A DNA stretch of 64,000 nt from Oscillospiraceae bacterium (lineage in GTDB: Bacteria; Bacillota; Clostridia; Oscillospirales; Acutalibacteraceae). This document shows, piece after piece, positions 16,168 through 23,707 of this stretch (position 1 is its first letter; every line of letters begins with the position of its first letter). Where the stretch lies: NCBI GenBank assembly GCA_015066015.1, contig SVPE01000012.1:1-64000 (forward strand), given 5' to 3'. The notes below the pieces were generated by a model that saw only the letters and a list, made by a program, of their open reading frames with translations, was not told the DNA's origin and ran no database searches. The translations under genes and the position numbers were made by a program.

Positions 16168-17004
16168 ATGATTATAGTAACAGGTGCAAAGGGTCAGCTC
16201 GGCGGTGACGTGTGTGACCTTTTAGAAAAAAACGGCACACCCTTTCTCGGAATAGACAAGGATGATCTTGATATTACAGATGAGGATGCCGTAAAAGCTT
16301 TTTTTGAAAGCAACAAGGCTTCTGCCCTTATTCACTGTGCGGCCTATGTTGCAGTTGACAAGGCAGAAGACGAAAAAGAAATCTGCTTTCTCGTAAACGG
16401 AAAAGGCACGCGCAATCTTGCCGCGGAATGTAAAAAGCACGGTGTAAAAATGCTCTATGTTTCAACTGATTATGTTTTCCCGGGAAACGGTACAGAGCCT
16501 TTTGAAACAGACAGTAAAAAATCACCTCTCAACACCTACGGTGCAAGTAAGCTCAGAGGTGAAGAAGCGGTAAAGGAACTGCTTTCCGATTATTTCATTG
16601 TGCGCACATCCTGGGTCTTCGGTGAAAAAAACACGAACTTTATCGCGACAATGCTCCGCCTTTCCGAAACAAGAAAGGAACTGAATGTCGTAAACGATCA
16701 GGTAGGCTCTCCTACTTATTCAAAAGACCTTGCAAGGCTTCTTTGCGATATGATAAAAACCGACCGTTACGGCACCTATCACGGCACAAATGAAGGCTTC
16801 TGCTCATGGTATGACCTTGCGAAAAAGGCATTTGAATTTGCAGGTAAAGATGTAAAGGTAAATCCTGTCACAAGTGAAGGATTTCCAACAAAAGCTATAA
16901 GACCGAAGAATTCAAGGCTTTCAAAAAAATGCCTTGACGAAAACGGTTTTGACAGACTCCCTTTATGGGAGGATGCGGTAAAAAGATATCTGCAGAGTAT
17001 ATAA
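16168..17004 (+). CDS. rfbD: dTDP-4-dehydrorhamnose reductase
   Basis: A 278-residue short-chain reductase that performs the last step of dTDP-L-rhamnose synthesis. The N-terminal nucleotide-binding motif GAKGQLGGDV, the STDYVFPG segment, the catalytic YGASK (Tyr-x3-Lys) and the VNDQVGSPTY motif are visible. I chose the ATG at 16168 (MIIVTGAKG) because AAGGTG lies 6-11 nt upstream; an earlier in-frame ATG lies inside rfbC. It is the second gene of the rfbCD operon. Confidence 0.95.
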   Translation: MIIVTGAKGQLGGDVCDLLEKNGTPFLGIDKDDLDITDEDAVKAFFESNKASALIHCAAYVAVDKAEDEKEICFLVNGKGTRNLAAECKKHGVKMLYVSTDYVFPGNGTEPFETDSKKSPLNTYGASKLRGEEAVKELLSDYFIVRTSWVFGEKNTNFIATMLRLSETRKELNVVNDQVGSPTYSKDLARLLCDMIKTDRYGTYHGTNEGFCSWYDLAKKAFEFAGKDVKVNPVTSEGFPTKAIRPKNSRLSKKCLDENGFDRLPLWEDAVKRYLQSI

Positions 17005-17011
17005 AAAAACA

Positions 17012-17040
17012 GCGGTTGTTTTCACAACCGCCTTTTTTAT
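17012..17040. terminator. Bidirectional terminator between rfbD and ferredoxin
   Basis: Stem GCGGTTG / CAACCGC with TTTTTT on the plus strand and TTTTTTT on the minus strand, serving both convergent genes. Confidence 0.85.
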
Positions 17041-17048
17041 TTAGCTAA

Positions 17049-17219
17049 TCAGCCTTCTGCGATAGCACTTACGGGGCAACCGTCTGCACAAGCGCCGCAA
17101 TCGATGCAGCTATCTGCGTCGATTTCATACTTGCTGTCGCCTTCTGAAATAGCACTAACGGGACAACCGTCTGCACAAGCGCCGCAAGAAATGCAATCAT
17201 CATTAATTACATATGCCAT
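17049..17219 (-). CDS. Small 2[4Fe-4S] ferredoxin
   Basis: A 56-residue clostridial-type ferredoxin that I translated by eye. It has two CxxCxxCxxxCP motifs (CISCGACADGCP and CIDCGACADGCP), each followed by VSAI, which would bind two [4Fe-4S] clusters for low-potential electron transfer. The two halves are nearly identical at the DNA level as well (GCAACCGTCTGCACAAGCG versus the same run starting GACAACC), a visible tandem duplication. The start codon has GGGGAG about 8 nt upstream, and a promoter (17254-17281) precedes it. Confidence 0.95.
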   Translation of the reverse strand: MAYVINDDCISCGACADGCPVSAISEGDSKYEIDADSCIDCGACADGCPVSAIAEG

Positions 17220-17253
17220 GCCAATAACTCCCCTTTCTTTATTTTATAGTCCC

Positions 17254-17281
17254 ATTTTAACATATAAAATCAAAATATCAA
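17254..17281 (-). promoter_or_regulatory. Promoter of the ferredoxin gene
   Basis: Minus strand TTGATA (17276-17281), 16-nt spacer, TAAAAT (17254-17259). The rest of the 276-bp gap to the next gene is AT-rich and holds only the divergent promoter. Confidence 0.65.
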
Positions 17282-17402
17282 TAGTTTTTTGTAAGTTTTT
17301 TTGCTTTTTAATGATTTTTTTATCTTTTTTTCATTTTGGTAAATTTTATGCTCAGAAGCCGATGTTTTATTCACATTAAATGTAACAATTCCGTTCTTCC
17401 TG

Positions 17403-17431
17403 TTGACTTTTTCCTGTTCAGGTGTTAAGAT
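17403..17431 (+). promoter_or_regulatory. Promoter of the condensation-like gene
   Basis: TTGACT (17403-17408), 17-nt spacer, TAAGAT (17426-17431). Confidence 0.65.
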
Positions 17432-17495
17432 TTGTGGGATATTATGTGTTATATTGTCATAAAAATAACCAATAAAAACATATCAGGAGAGTATT

Positions 17496-18758
17496 ATGAA
17501 AAAATACCGTTGGATGAAAGTTGATACTGCGTCCATTATGTTTTCCAGCCTCAGCACAAAAAAATGGGGCAGAACATTCCGTATGGCAGTTATCATGAAA
17601 GACAAAGTTGACCCTGAAATTTTGAAAAAGGCTGCTGCAGATGTTATGCCTCGCTTTCCGAGTATGCACACATGCATCAAAAAGGGCTTCTTCTGGAATT
17701 ACCAGGAGTGCACAGAGCTTCTTCCAGAAATCAGAGAGGAATTCACAAGACAGCTTATGCCCATTACTATAAGAAATGACGGCAGACCCGACTTCCGTAT
17801 TGTATACTACAAAAACAGACTCGGTCTTGAAATTGCCCATTATCTTGGTGACGGTATAGGCACAAACACCTACTTTACGGCCTTGCTTGAAAGATACGTA
17901 GAGCTTAAAAACAACCCCGATGCACCATACAATCCCGAGCCTTTAAAGAAAGAGGAGCTCAACAACGCTTTCAACGACTATTATGAGGAAGGCGGAAGCA
18001 AGGATGTTGAAGAAGAGTTCCACGCCCATCAGATTGAAGGCAAAATAGAGCCCGGCTTTATACAGTTCATCTTTGCAATGATGGATGTTGACGAGCTTTA
18101 CGAGAAAGCAAAGGAGAAGGATCTCACTATTACCGAATATCTGGCTTCTGCGCTTATTCTCGGTACTATACGACGCGCAGAAAAACCGATAACAGAGCCT
18201 GTTGTAATTGCAATCCCCGTAAACCTCAGACGTTTTTTTCCCTCGGACACGGTCCGCAACTTCACAATTCAGAGCCGTATAGACTTTTTCCCTGAAGGCA
18301 GAACTGACTGGACATTTGACCAGATATGCGAAAGCGTAAAAGGTCAGCTTGCAAAAAGACTCACCGTACCCGAGCTTCAGAAAATCCTCAACAACTTCGG
18401 CTCAATGGCTAATAACAAAGTAATAAGATTTGTTCCTAACTTCATAAAGCTCCCCGTTGTCAGAATGCGTCAGGAAAAATCCCACGGCAACAACACCACC
18501 ATTCTCACCAACACAGGCAAAAGTGAACTTACACCTATTCTTGAGGGCGAAGTTTTACGTGCAGACGGTGTCAACGGTGACACAAGCGGCTACGGTCTTA
18601 TAAGCGCCTGCTCGGCACTCAGCTGTAACGGTGTGTTCAACCTCTGCTTTTCAATATGCGCTCATGACACCTCCTGGGCAAGAGAGTGTGTCAGGGTAAT
18701 CACACAACAGGGTGTAAAGGTAAGAATCGAAAGTACCCACGGAAATGGAGTGAAATAA
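17496..18758 (+). CDS. Condensation-domain-like acyltransferase
   Basis: A 420-residue protein of the chloramphenicol-acetyltransferase/condensation superfamily, often annotated alcohol acetyltransferase. The active-site motif HxxxDG is seen as AHYLGDGIGT (about residues 112-121). A second structural Asp-containing region, PVVIAIPVNLRRFFPSDTVRNF, lies near 240-260. No signal peptide or membrane span is seen. It would transfer an acyl group to a hydroxyl or amine; the acceptor is unknown. A zinc-ribbon miniprotein follows after 1 nt, so the two are translationally coupled and probably work together. Confidence 0.65.
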   Translation: MKKYRWMKVDTASIMFSSLSTKKWGRTFRMAVIMKDKVDPEILKKAAADVMPRFPSMHTCIKKGFFWNYQECTELLPEIREEFTRQLMPITIRNDGRPDFRIVYYKNRLGLEIAHYLGDGIGTNTYFTALLERYVELKNNPDAPYNPEPLKKEELNNAFNDYYEEGGSKDVEEEFHAHQIEGKIEPGFIQFIFAMMDVDELYEKAKEKDLTITEYLASALILGTIRRAEKPITEPVVIAIPVNLRRFFPSDTVRNFTIQSRIDFFPEGRTDWTFDQICESVKGQLAKRLTVPELQKILNNFGSMANNKVIRFVPNFIKLPVVRMRQEKSHGNNTTILTNTGKSELTPILEGEVLRADGVNGDTSGYGLISACSALSCNGVFNLCFSICAHDTSWARECVRVITQQGVKVRIESTHGNGVK

Positions 18759-18759
18759 T

Positions 18760-18969
18760 ATGAGATGTGTAAAATGTAATGTCGACCTCGCAGAGACATA
18801 CACGCTCTGCCCGCTTTGCGGCGAAAAAGCCGTTTCTGACGAGCCGCTTCTCAAAGGCTTTAACGTTGCGCCCTATCCGCCCGACTCCCCCATAAAGCCC
18901 ATCCCCGAAGAAAAAAAGCCTTCCTACGGTCTTTCTGCAGAAAGACTCAGAGCATTCTTCAATTTATAA
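18760..18969 (+). CDS. Zinc-ribbon miniprotein, possible short DUF6320 homologue
   Basis: A 69-residue protein with one zinc ribbon, CVKCNVDLAETYTLCPLCGEK (about residues 3-23). A Pro-rich tail follows (NVAPYPPDSPIKPIPEEKKP). From memory, longer proteins with this same start and several membrane spans sit next to condensation-like acyltransferases in Clostridia; this one stops before any membrane span, so it may be a shortened version. No frameshift is evident downstream, where a terminator follows. Function unknown. Confidence 0.55.
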   Translation: MRCVKCNVDLAETYTLCPLCGEKAVSDEPLLKGFNVAPYPPDSPIKPIPEEKKPSYGLSAERLRAFFNL

Positions 18970-18975
18970 GCACTT

Positions 18976-19011
18976 CCGCAAACCGCTTCGACAGGTTTGC
19001 GGATTTTTTTA
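18976..19011 (+). terminator. Terminator after the zinc-ribbon miniprotein
   Basis: Stem CCGCAAACC / GGTTTGCGG with an 8-nt loop, then A and seven T residues. Confidence 0.85.
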
Positions 19012-19021
19012 ATATAAACAC

Positions 19022-19050
19022 TTGTAAAAATGCAGGTTATAATGTATAAT
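19022..19050 (+). promoter_or_regulatory. Promoter of holB-ricT
   Basis: TTGTAA (19022-19027), 17-nt spacer, TATAAT (19045-19050). Confidence 0.7.
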
Positions 19051-19083
19051 GATTGAGATTGTATCAGGAAAGGAATGTTGGCT

Positions 19084-19965
19084 GTGTTTGAAAAGCTGCA
19101 GGTTTCGGCAATGTTTAAAAATTCAATCACTGCCGCTTTGCAGACAGGCAGACTTTCTCACGCGCTCATACTCGAAGAGGGCGATGCCGCTACAAGGCTT
19201 CAGGCAGCAAAGGAAATTGCCTGTGCTGTACTTTGCGATGGTGAAAGCAAGCCCTGCGGAGTATGCAGCAAATGCCGCAAAGTCCTCAACGGCAGCCACC
19301 CTGACCTTCACATACTTTCAAAAGACGAAAAAAGCTCAATGATAAAGGTCGACTCCGTAAGAGAGCTGAAGAAAAAAGCTCTGATCTATCCCAATGACGG
19401 CAACAAAAGTGTATTCATAATCGACGGTGCAGAATATATGAACCCACAGGCACAGAATGCTCTTTTGAAAATTTTCGAAGAGCCTGCAAGACATCTGCTT
19501 TTCATCCTCTGCTGCAAGTCAAAATCCTCACTGCTTGACACCGTAATTTCAAGAGCAACACTCTATTCCCTCGGACAGAAAAGCTCAAAGGAATGTGACA
19601 GTGAAAAAGAGGAAAAAGCAGTAAATCTCGCCGACGGACTTCTCAGCTGTCTTGCAGAGGAAAACGAAATCGCTTTTCTCAGAAAAATCTCCGTTATGCA
19701 AAAGGATAAAGAGCTTTTCCGACTCACGCTTAACAATCTTATTCTGATTCTCAGAGATGCAATTGTACTCAAAAGTTCCGGAAACGATATGCTCACGGAC
19801 TGCTTTGACACGGCAAAAAAGCTCAGCACCCGTCTTACGGCATCAAAAATTCTCAGGCTCATAAATGCAGTTGAAGAGCTTGAAGAAAACAGTAAGCTTA
19901 ATGCAAACCACAATCTGACTCTCACAAGGCTGTCAGCACTGTTTTACAGTATAAAATCAACTTAA
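19084..19965 (+). CDS. holB: DNA polymerase III delta-prime subunit
   Basis: A clamp-loader subunit of about 293 residues. An AAA+ fold is visible, with a zinc-binding CGVCSKCRKVLNGSHPDL insertion and the conserved NALLKIFEEPA motif before sensor 1. The Walker A lysine motif is absent, as expected for delta-prime. I prefer the GTG at 19084 because AGGAAAGGA ends 9 nt upstream of it; the in-frame ATG at 19075 touches that site. It is followed after 19 nt by ricT, the same order as holB-yaaT in Bacillus. Confidence 0.9.
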   Translation: MFEKLQVSAMFKNSITAALQTGRLSHALILEEGDAATRLQAAKEIACAVLCDGESKPCGVCSKCRKVLNGSHPDLHILSKDEKSSMIKVDSVRELKKKALIYPNDGNKSVFIIDGAEYMNPQAQNALLKIFEEPARHLLFILCCKSKSSLLDTVISRATLYSLGQKSSKECDSEKEEKAVNLADGLLSCLAEENEIAFLRKISVMQKDKELFRLTLNNLILILRDAIVLKSSGNDMLTDCFDTAKKLSTRLTASKILRLINAVEELEENSKLNANHNLTLTRLSALFYSIKST

Positions 19966-19984
19966 AAGAAAGGATGGCTTCCAT

Positions 19985-20848
19985 ATGGCAGAAGTAATCT
20001 CAGTAAGATTCAAGGAAGTGGGCAAGAACTATTACTTCGACCCCTGCAATAAAGAATATAAAAAAGGTGACAATGTTATCGTTGAAACCGCACGAGGCCT
20101 TGAATTCGGCACAGTCACAATCGCAAACAGAGAGATTGACGATGAAGAAATCACTTCCCCTCTCAAGCCCGTTGTAAGACTCGCTAACGAAAAGGACATT
20201 GAAACAGTAAACGAAAACAAAGAAAAGGAAAAGAGTGCTTTTGAAATCTGCAGTAAAAAAATTGCAGCCCACAAGCTCGAAATGAAGCTCGTTGATGTTG
20301 AGTACACCTTTGACAGAAACAAGATTCTTTTCTATTTTACCGCTGACGGACGTGTTGACTTCCGTGACCTTGTAAAAGACCTCGCATCTGTCTTCCGCAC
20401 CCGTATTGAGCTTCGTCAGATCGGTGTAAGAGACGAAAGCAAAAAGGTCGGAGGTCTCGGAATCTGCGGCAGACCATTCTGCTGCAACACCTTCCTCGGT
20501 GATTTTCAGCCCGTTTCAATCAAAATGGCAAAAGAACAGAATCTTTCACTCAGCCCCGTAAAAATCAGCGGCACCTGCGGCAGACTCATGTGCTGCCTGA
20601 AATATGAGCAGGATGCATATGAGCATCTGCTCAGAGTTACTCCCAAGCACGGTGCTATTGTTGAGACCAAAGACGGCAAGGGTACTGTTGTAGACAACAA
20701 TCTTCTCACCGGTATGCTCAAGGTTTCACTCGAAAGAAATCCTGACGGTGCCCCCATTCTCGTTCACAGAAAAGAAGTAAAAACCATCAAGGATTCACAA
20801 ATCAAGGTTAACAAAAAGGAGCTTGAGGCTCTCAAGGGAATTGAATAA
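19985..20848 (+). CDS. ricT: PSP1-domain protein RicT (YaaT)
   Basis: A 287-residue protein of the RicT/YaaT family. In Bacillus it forms the RicAFT complex that carries Fe-S clusters and affects RNase Y processing, competence and sporulation. The PSP1 domain spans about 60-145. The conserved cysteine cluster is clear: GGLGICGRPFCCNTF and GTCGRLMCCLKYE, suited to Fe-S binding. It lies downstream of holB, as in other Firmicutes, and has an AGAAAGGATGG site. Confidence 0.92.
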   Translation: MAEVISVRFKEVGKNYYFDPCNKEYKKGDNVIVETARGLEFGTVTIANREIDDEEITSPLKPVVRLANEKDIETVNENKEKEKSAFEICSKKIAAHKLEMKLVDVEYTFDRNKILFYFTADGRVDFRDLVKDLASVFRTRIELRQIGVRDESKKVGGLGICGRPFCCNTFLGDFQPVSIKMAKEQNLSLSPVKISGTCGRLMCCLKYEQDAYEHLLRVTPKHGAIVETKDGKGTVVDNNLLTGMLKVSLERNPDGAPILVHRKEVKTIKDSQIKVNKKELEALKGIE

Positions 20849-20864
20849 CGATCAGTTATATAAA

Positions 20865-20896
20865 AATCATCGGGACATCGAATCCCGATGATTTTC
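20865..20896 (+). terminator. Terminator of holB-ricT with a conserved loop
   Basis: Stem ATCATCGGGA / TCCCGATGAT around loop CATCGAA, then TTTTCTTTG. The core GGACATCGAATCCCGA recurs in a hairpin at 34152-34180. Confidence 0.75.
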
Positions 20897-20939
20897 TTTG
20901 TGTAAGGCTTTCTGCTGAAGATGAAAGGAAACGGCTGCA

Positions 20940-21101
20940 CGCGGGGAGCGCAGGCGCCCCGCAGGGGCGCCTGCGTCAGAGAGCTATGTTCCAAAATAAA
21001 AAAAGCACCGGACGAAAGCTGTATCCTGTGCGGAAAACGGATATTGTCGGGAGCTCTCTGAGACGCCGGCTTTTCGAAGAAAAGCCGGCGTACTCCCCGC
21101 G
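20940..21101. repeat. Four-way-junction repeat, copy A
   Basis: Gene-free region between convergent ricT and an MFS gene. The outer stem 20940-20948/21093-21101 (9 bp, CGCGGGGAG) encloses three arms almost without unpaired bases. Arm 1 is 20949-20975 (12 bp, CGCAGGCGCCCC, loop GCA). Arm 2 is 20976-21061 (10-bp base TCAGAGAGCT/AGCTCTCTGA). Arm 3 is 21063-21091 (12 bp, ACGCCGGCTTTT). Related copies are at 28369, 43905 and 55780. Its reverse complement aligns with the flank and arm-2 base of copy B. Confidence 0.8.
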
Positions 21102-21122
21102 CTTGTAGGGATAACCCCTTTT

Positions 21123-22304
21123 TTATTTAGTCTTATTTTTAAAATATCTGTGTGTGATAATAAGAAGGAAAAATCCGGCAATAGGAAAAAGAGATGCGGT
21201 CAGCATACCGTTTTTAAGTCCCGACATATCAGCAACAATGCCAACCAACTGAGGCGAAAGCGAAGCACCGAGATCACCTCCGGCGGCAAGAAGAGCGTAA
21301 ATTCCCACGCCGCAGGAAAGGTAGTTACTGTTAGTGTAGATAATCGTACCCGGCCACAGCATAGATGTACAAAGCCCTGCAAAAGCACAGGCAAGAAGTC
21401 CGATAACTGCATTTTGTGAAAGAGCCGCAACTACATAACATATTGCCGCTGAGCCCATACCGAAAAGGAGTACGGGATAGATGCTTTTACCTTTCTTCGA
21501 GTAGAGAGTACGGCCTATTCCGAGCATAAGGGCAAAAAAAGCCATACCGAAAATATCTCCGTAGGTTTTCTGTATGTTCAGTGCATTTTCTGCAAAGCCT
21601 GACACCCACTGCATCATGGTACACTCTGCAGCACCGCCAAAGAATATACAAGCAGTGCAAAGAATTATGCCAAAGTCTTTTTTATTTTCCTTCCCGGACT
21701 CATCGTGAAGGTTAAGCTCAGGGATTTGGCTTTTTGCAAAAAGAACATAGCAGACAAACGGTATAATACACCACAAAAGCACAAGATACATCCAGTTTTC
21801 TCTGCCTGCAAGCTTCAGAAAAGCCGTGCTTACAATAACAACGAATACTGTTCCCCATGCATATGCAGAATGAAGCTTACTCATTTCACCTTCAGGATTG
21901 TCCGAAGGAATAGCGGCAACGATAGGACTTGTAAGCACCTCACCCAGACCGGCACCCACAGAGAAGATAGCTGTACCGATAAGAAGTCCCGCATAAGCAA
22001 ATTCAGGAATAAAAGAAGGTATAACTATGTAAACCGCAAGTCCCGCAAGTACAAGTAAAGGAATATTTTTTATTGTACGCTCAAGATTGAACTTATCTGA
22101 GAAAAAGGTAAATACCAGATCTATTCCAAGCTGAGTACAAAAATTTACCAGTACAAGAAATCCGAGTGCAGTAAAGGATATACCGTAAAGGTCATGAAAG
22201 GTGATAAAAAGCAGGGCAGATATGTTTGATGCCGCCGACATTGAAAAGCCTGCAAAATAACAGGCGAGCTTTGTGCTTTTGTATTTTTTGTCAATTCCTT
22301 TCAT
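21123..22304 (-). CDS. MFS transporter
   Basis: A 393-residue protein with about 12 hydrophobic segments in two six-helix halves, separated by a charged loop near residue 200 (LNLHDESGKENKK). The overall look is the major facilitator superfamily. Weak resemblance to sugar-type permeases is seen (AGLCTSMLWPGTIIYTNSNYL near 300-325). The substrate is unknown. It is the last gene of a run of three transporters on the minus strand (AGCS, MATE, MFS), 6 nt after the MATE stop codon, so it is likely co-transcribed. Confidence 0.8.
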   Translation of the reverse strand: MKGIDKKYKSTKLACYFAGFSMSAASNISALLFITFHDLYGISFTALGFLVLVNFCTQLGIDLVFTFFSDKFNLERTIKNIPLLVLAGLAVYIVIPSFIPEFAYAGLLIGTAIFSVGAGLGEVLTSPIVAAIPSDNPEGEMSKLHSAYAWGTVFVVIVSTAFLKLAGRENWMYLVLLWCIIPFVCYVLFAKSQIPELNLHDESGKENKKDFGIILCTACIFFGGAAECTMMQWVSGFAENALNIQKTYGDIFGMAFFALMLGIGRTLYSKKGKSIYPVLLFGMGSAAICYVVAALSQNAVIGLLACAFAGLCTSMLWPGTIIYTNSNYLSCGVGIYALLAAGGDLGASLSPQLVGIVADMSGLKNGMLTASLFPIAGFFLLIITHRYFKNKTK

Positions 22305-22310
22305 TCAGAT

Positions 22311-23687
22311 TTAATCCCCTTTCTTGGATAAAGAAAGCTTTTTCATTGCCTTTGTAAACATTATTCCGAAAAGCACAGCCGTAAATGATACTGCAATAAC
22401 ATCGGCAACAGGCTCAGCAAGATAAACACCCATTGTCTTATTTTGTGTAAAGCGCGGAACAATATATATCAGCGGCAAGAGTAATACAAATTTACGCACA
22501 ACGGCAACAATAATTGAGCACACCGCGTTTCCGATTGAAACAAACGTCATCTGACATGCGGTCTGTATACCGAAGAGGCAGAGCACTGCACAGTAGATTC
22601 TCAAAGCCGATGCCGTAAAATCGATAAGCTGTGCATCAGAGGTGAATATACCCGCAAAGCCGCGTGGGAAAAGCATTATAACACCCCAGAGAACAAACGA
22701 ATAGCAAAGGCACACTGTAAGCAGAAGCCTGAAGGTTTTCTTTACCCTTTTCACGTTACCTGCACCGTAGTTATATCCCGTTATCGGCTGTGCTCCCTGT
22801 GCTATACCCATCATCGGCAGCATTGCAAACTGCATTACACTTGTAAGCACTGTCATTGCCCCTACGGCAATATCTCCTCCATACGAAAGCAGTGACGAAT
22901 TGAAGCAGACAGAAATCACACTTTCACTGCTTTGCATAACGAAGGTTGCAAGACCGAGTGCAACACAGGGAAGGACTAATCTGAAATCTATTTTAAGGTT
23001 TTCCTTTCTGATTCTCAGGTATGTTTTCTTTCCGCTTAAAAACGAAATGACCCACATACAGGACGCAGCCTGAGAAAGCACCGTAGCAAGAGCCGCACCC
23101 TTTACGCCCATAGAAAAGCCGAAAATAAAAATCGGGTCAAGAACTATATTGCAAAGTGCTCCTATAAGCACTGTTGCCATACCATATTTAGCAAATCCCT
23201 GCGCAGTTATAAAAGCTCCCGTACCGAGAGTAAGCTGGACAAAAACCGTACCTGCTGCATATATGCTCAGATAATCCCAGGCATAGCTAATTGTGTTTTC
23301 ACTGGCGCCGAAGGCAAGAAGTAATCTTTCACCGAAAACATAAAGCAAAAAGGTCAGCACAAGGGAAATCACTATCTGCAGACTCAGGCAACCGCCAAGA
23401 ATTTTTTCGGCGCTTTTTTTATCTCCCTTGCCCATAAAAATCGATGCTCTCGGTGCACCGCCCGTACCGATAAGTGCCGCAAAAGCGGAAACTATCATAA
23501 TAATCGGCATACTCACGCCTACGCCTGTAAGTGCAAGACTTCCATCTCCGGGAATATGCCCTATGTAAATGCGGTCAACAATATTATAAAGCATATTGAC
23601 CACCTGAGCTATAACCGTAGGTATCGCAAGCTTCAGAAGAAGCTTTCCTATCGGTTCTGTTGCAAGAAATTCTTTACTGTCGTTCAT
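22311..23687 (-). CDS. MATE family efflux transporter
   Basis: A protein of about 458 residues with 12 hydrophobic segments in two repeats. It opens with the family-type segment PIGKLLLKLAIPTVIAQVVNMLYNIVDR, followed by YIGHIPGDG and LTGVGVSMPI. Such transporters export cationic compounds in exchange for Na+ or H+. I set the start at 23687 (MNDSKEF), which has GAGGT at a good distance; the ORF could extend 10 residues further, but that ATG lacks a site. It sits between the AGCS and MFS genes. Confidence 0.88.
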   Translation of the reverse strand: MNDSKEFLATEPIGKLLLKLAIPTVIAQVVNMLYNIVDRIYIGHIPGDGSLALTGVGVSMPIIMIVSAFAALIGTGGAPRASIFMGKGDKKSAEKILGGCLSLQIVISLVLTFLLYVFGERLLLAFGASENTISYAWDYLSIYAAGTVFVQLTLGTGAFITAQGFAKYGMATVLIGALCNIVLDPIFIFGFSMGVKGAALATVLSQAASCMWVISFLSGKKTYLRIRKENLKIDFRLVLPCVALGLATFVMQSSESVISVCFNSSLLSYGGDIAVGAMTVLTSVMQFAMLPMMGIAQGAQPITGYNYGAGNVKRVKKTFRLLLTVCLCYSFVLWGVIMLFPRGFAGIFTSDAQLIDFTASALRIYCAVLCLFGIQTACQMTFVSIGNAVCSIIVAVVRKFVLLLPLIYIVPRFTQNKTMGVYLAEPVADVIAVSFTAVLFGIMFTKAMKKLSLSKKGD

Positions 23688-23707
23688 TTTATACCTCATT
23701 TTTTCTC

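Noticed and set aside
15382-17004. A complete rhamnose or surface polysaccharide locus
   Set aside because: Only rfbC and rfbD are present; no glycosyltransferases, rfbA or rfbB in the window.
20976-21061. Junction copy A as a bacterial attachment site or tRNA-like fragment
   Set aside because: No integrase, no tRNA similarity and no flanking direct repeat; the geometry matches the other three copies.
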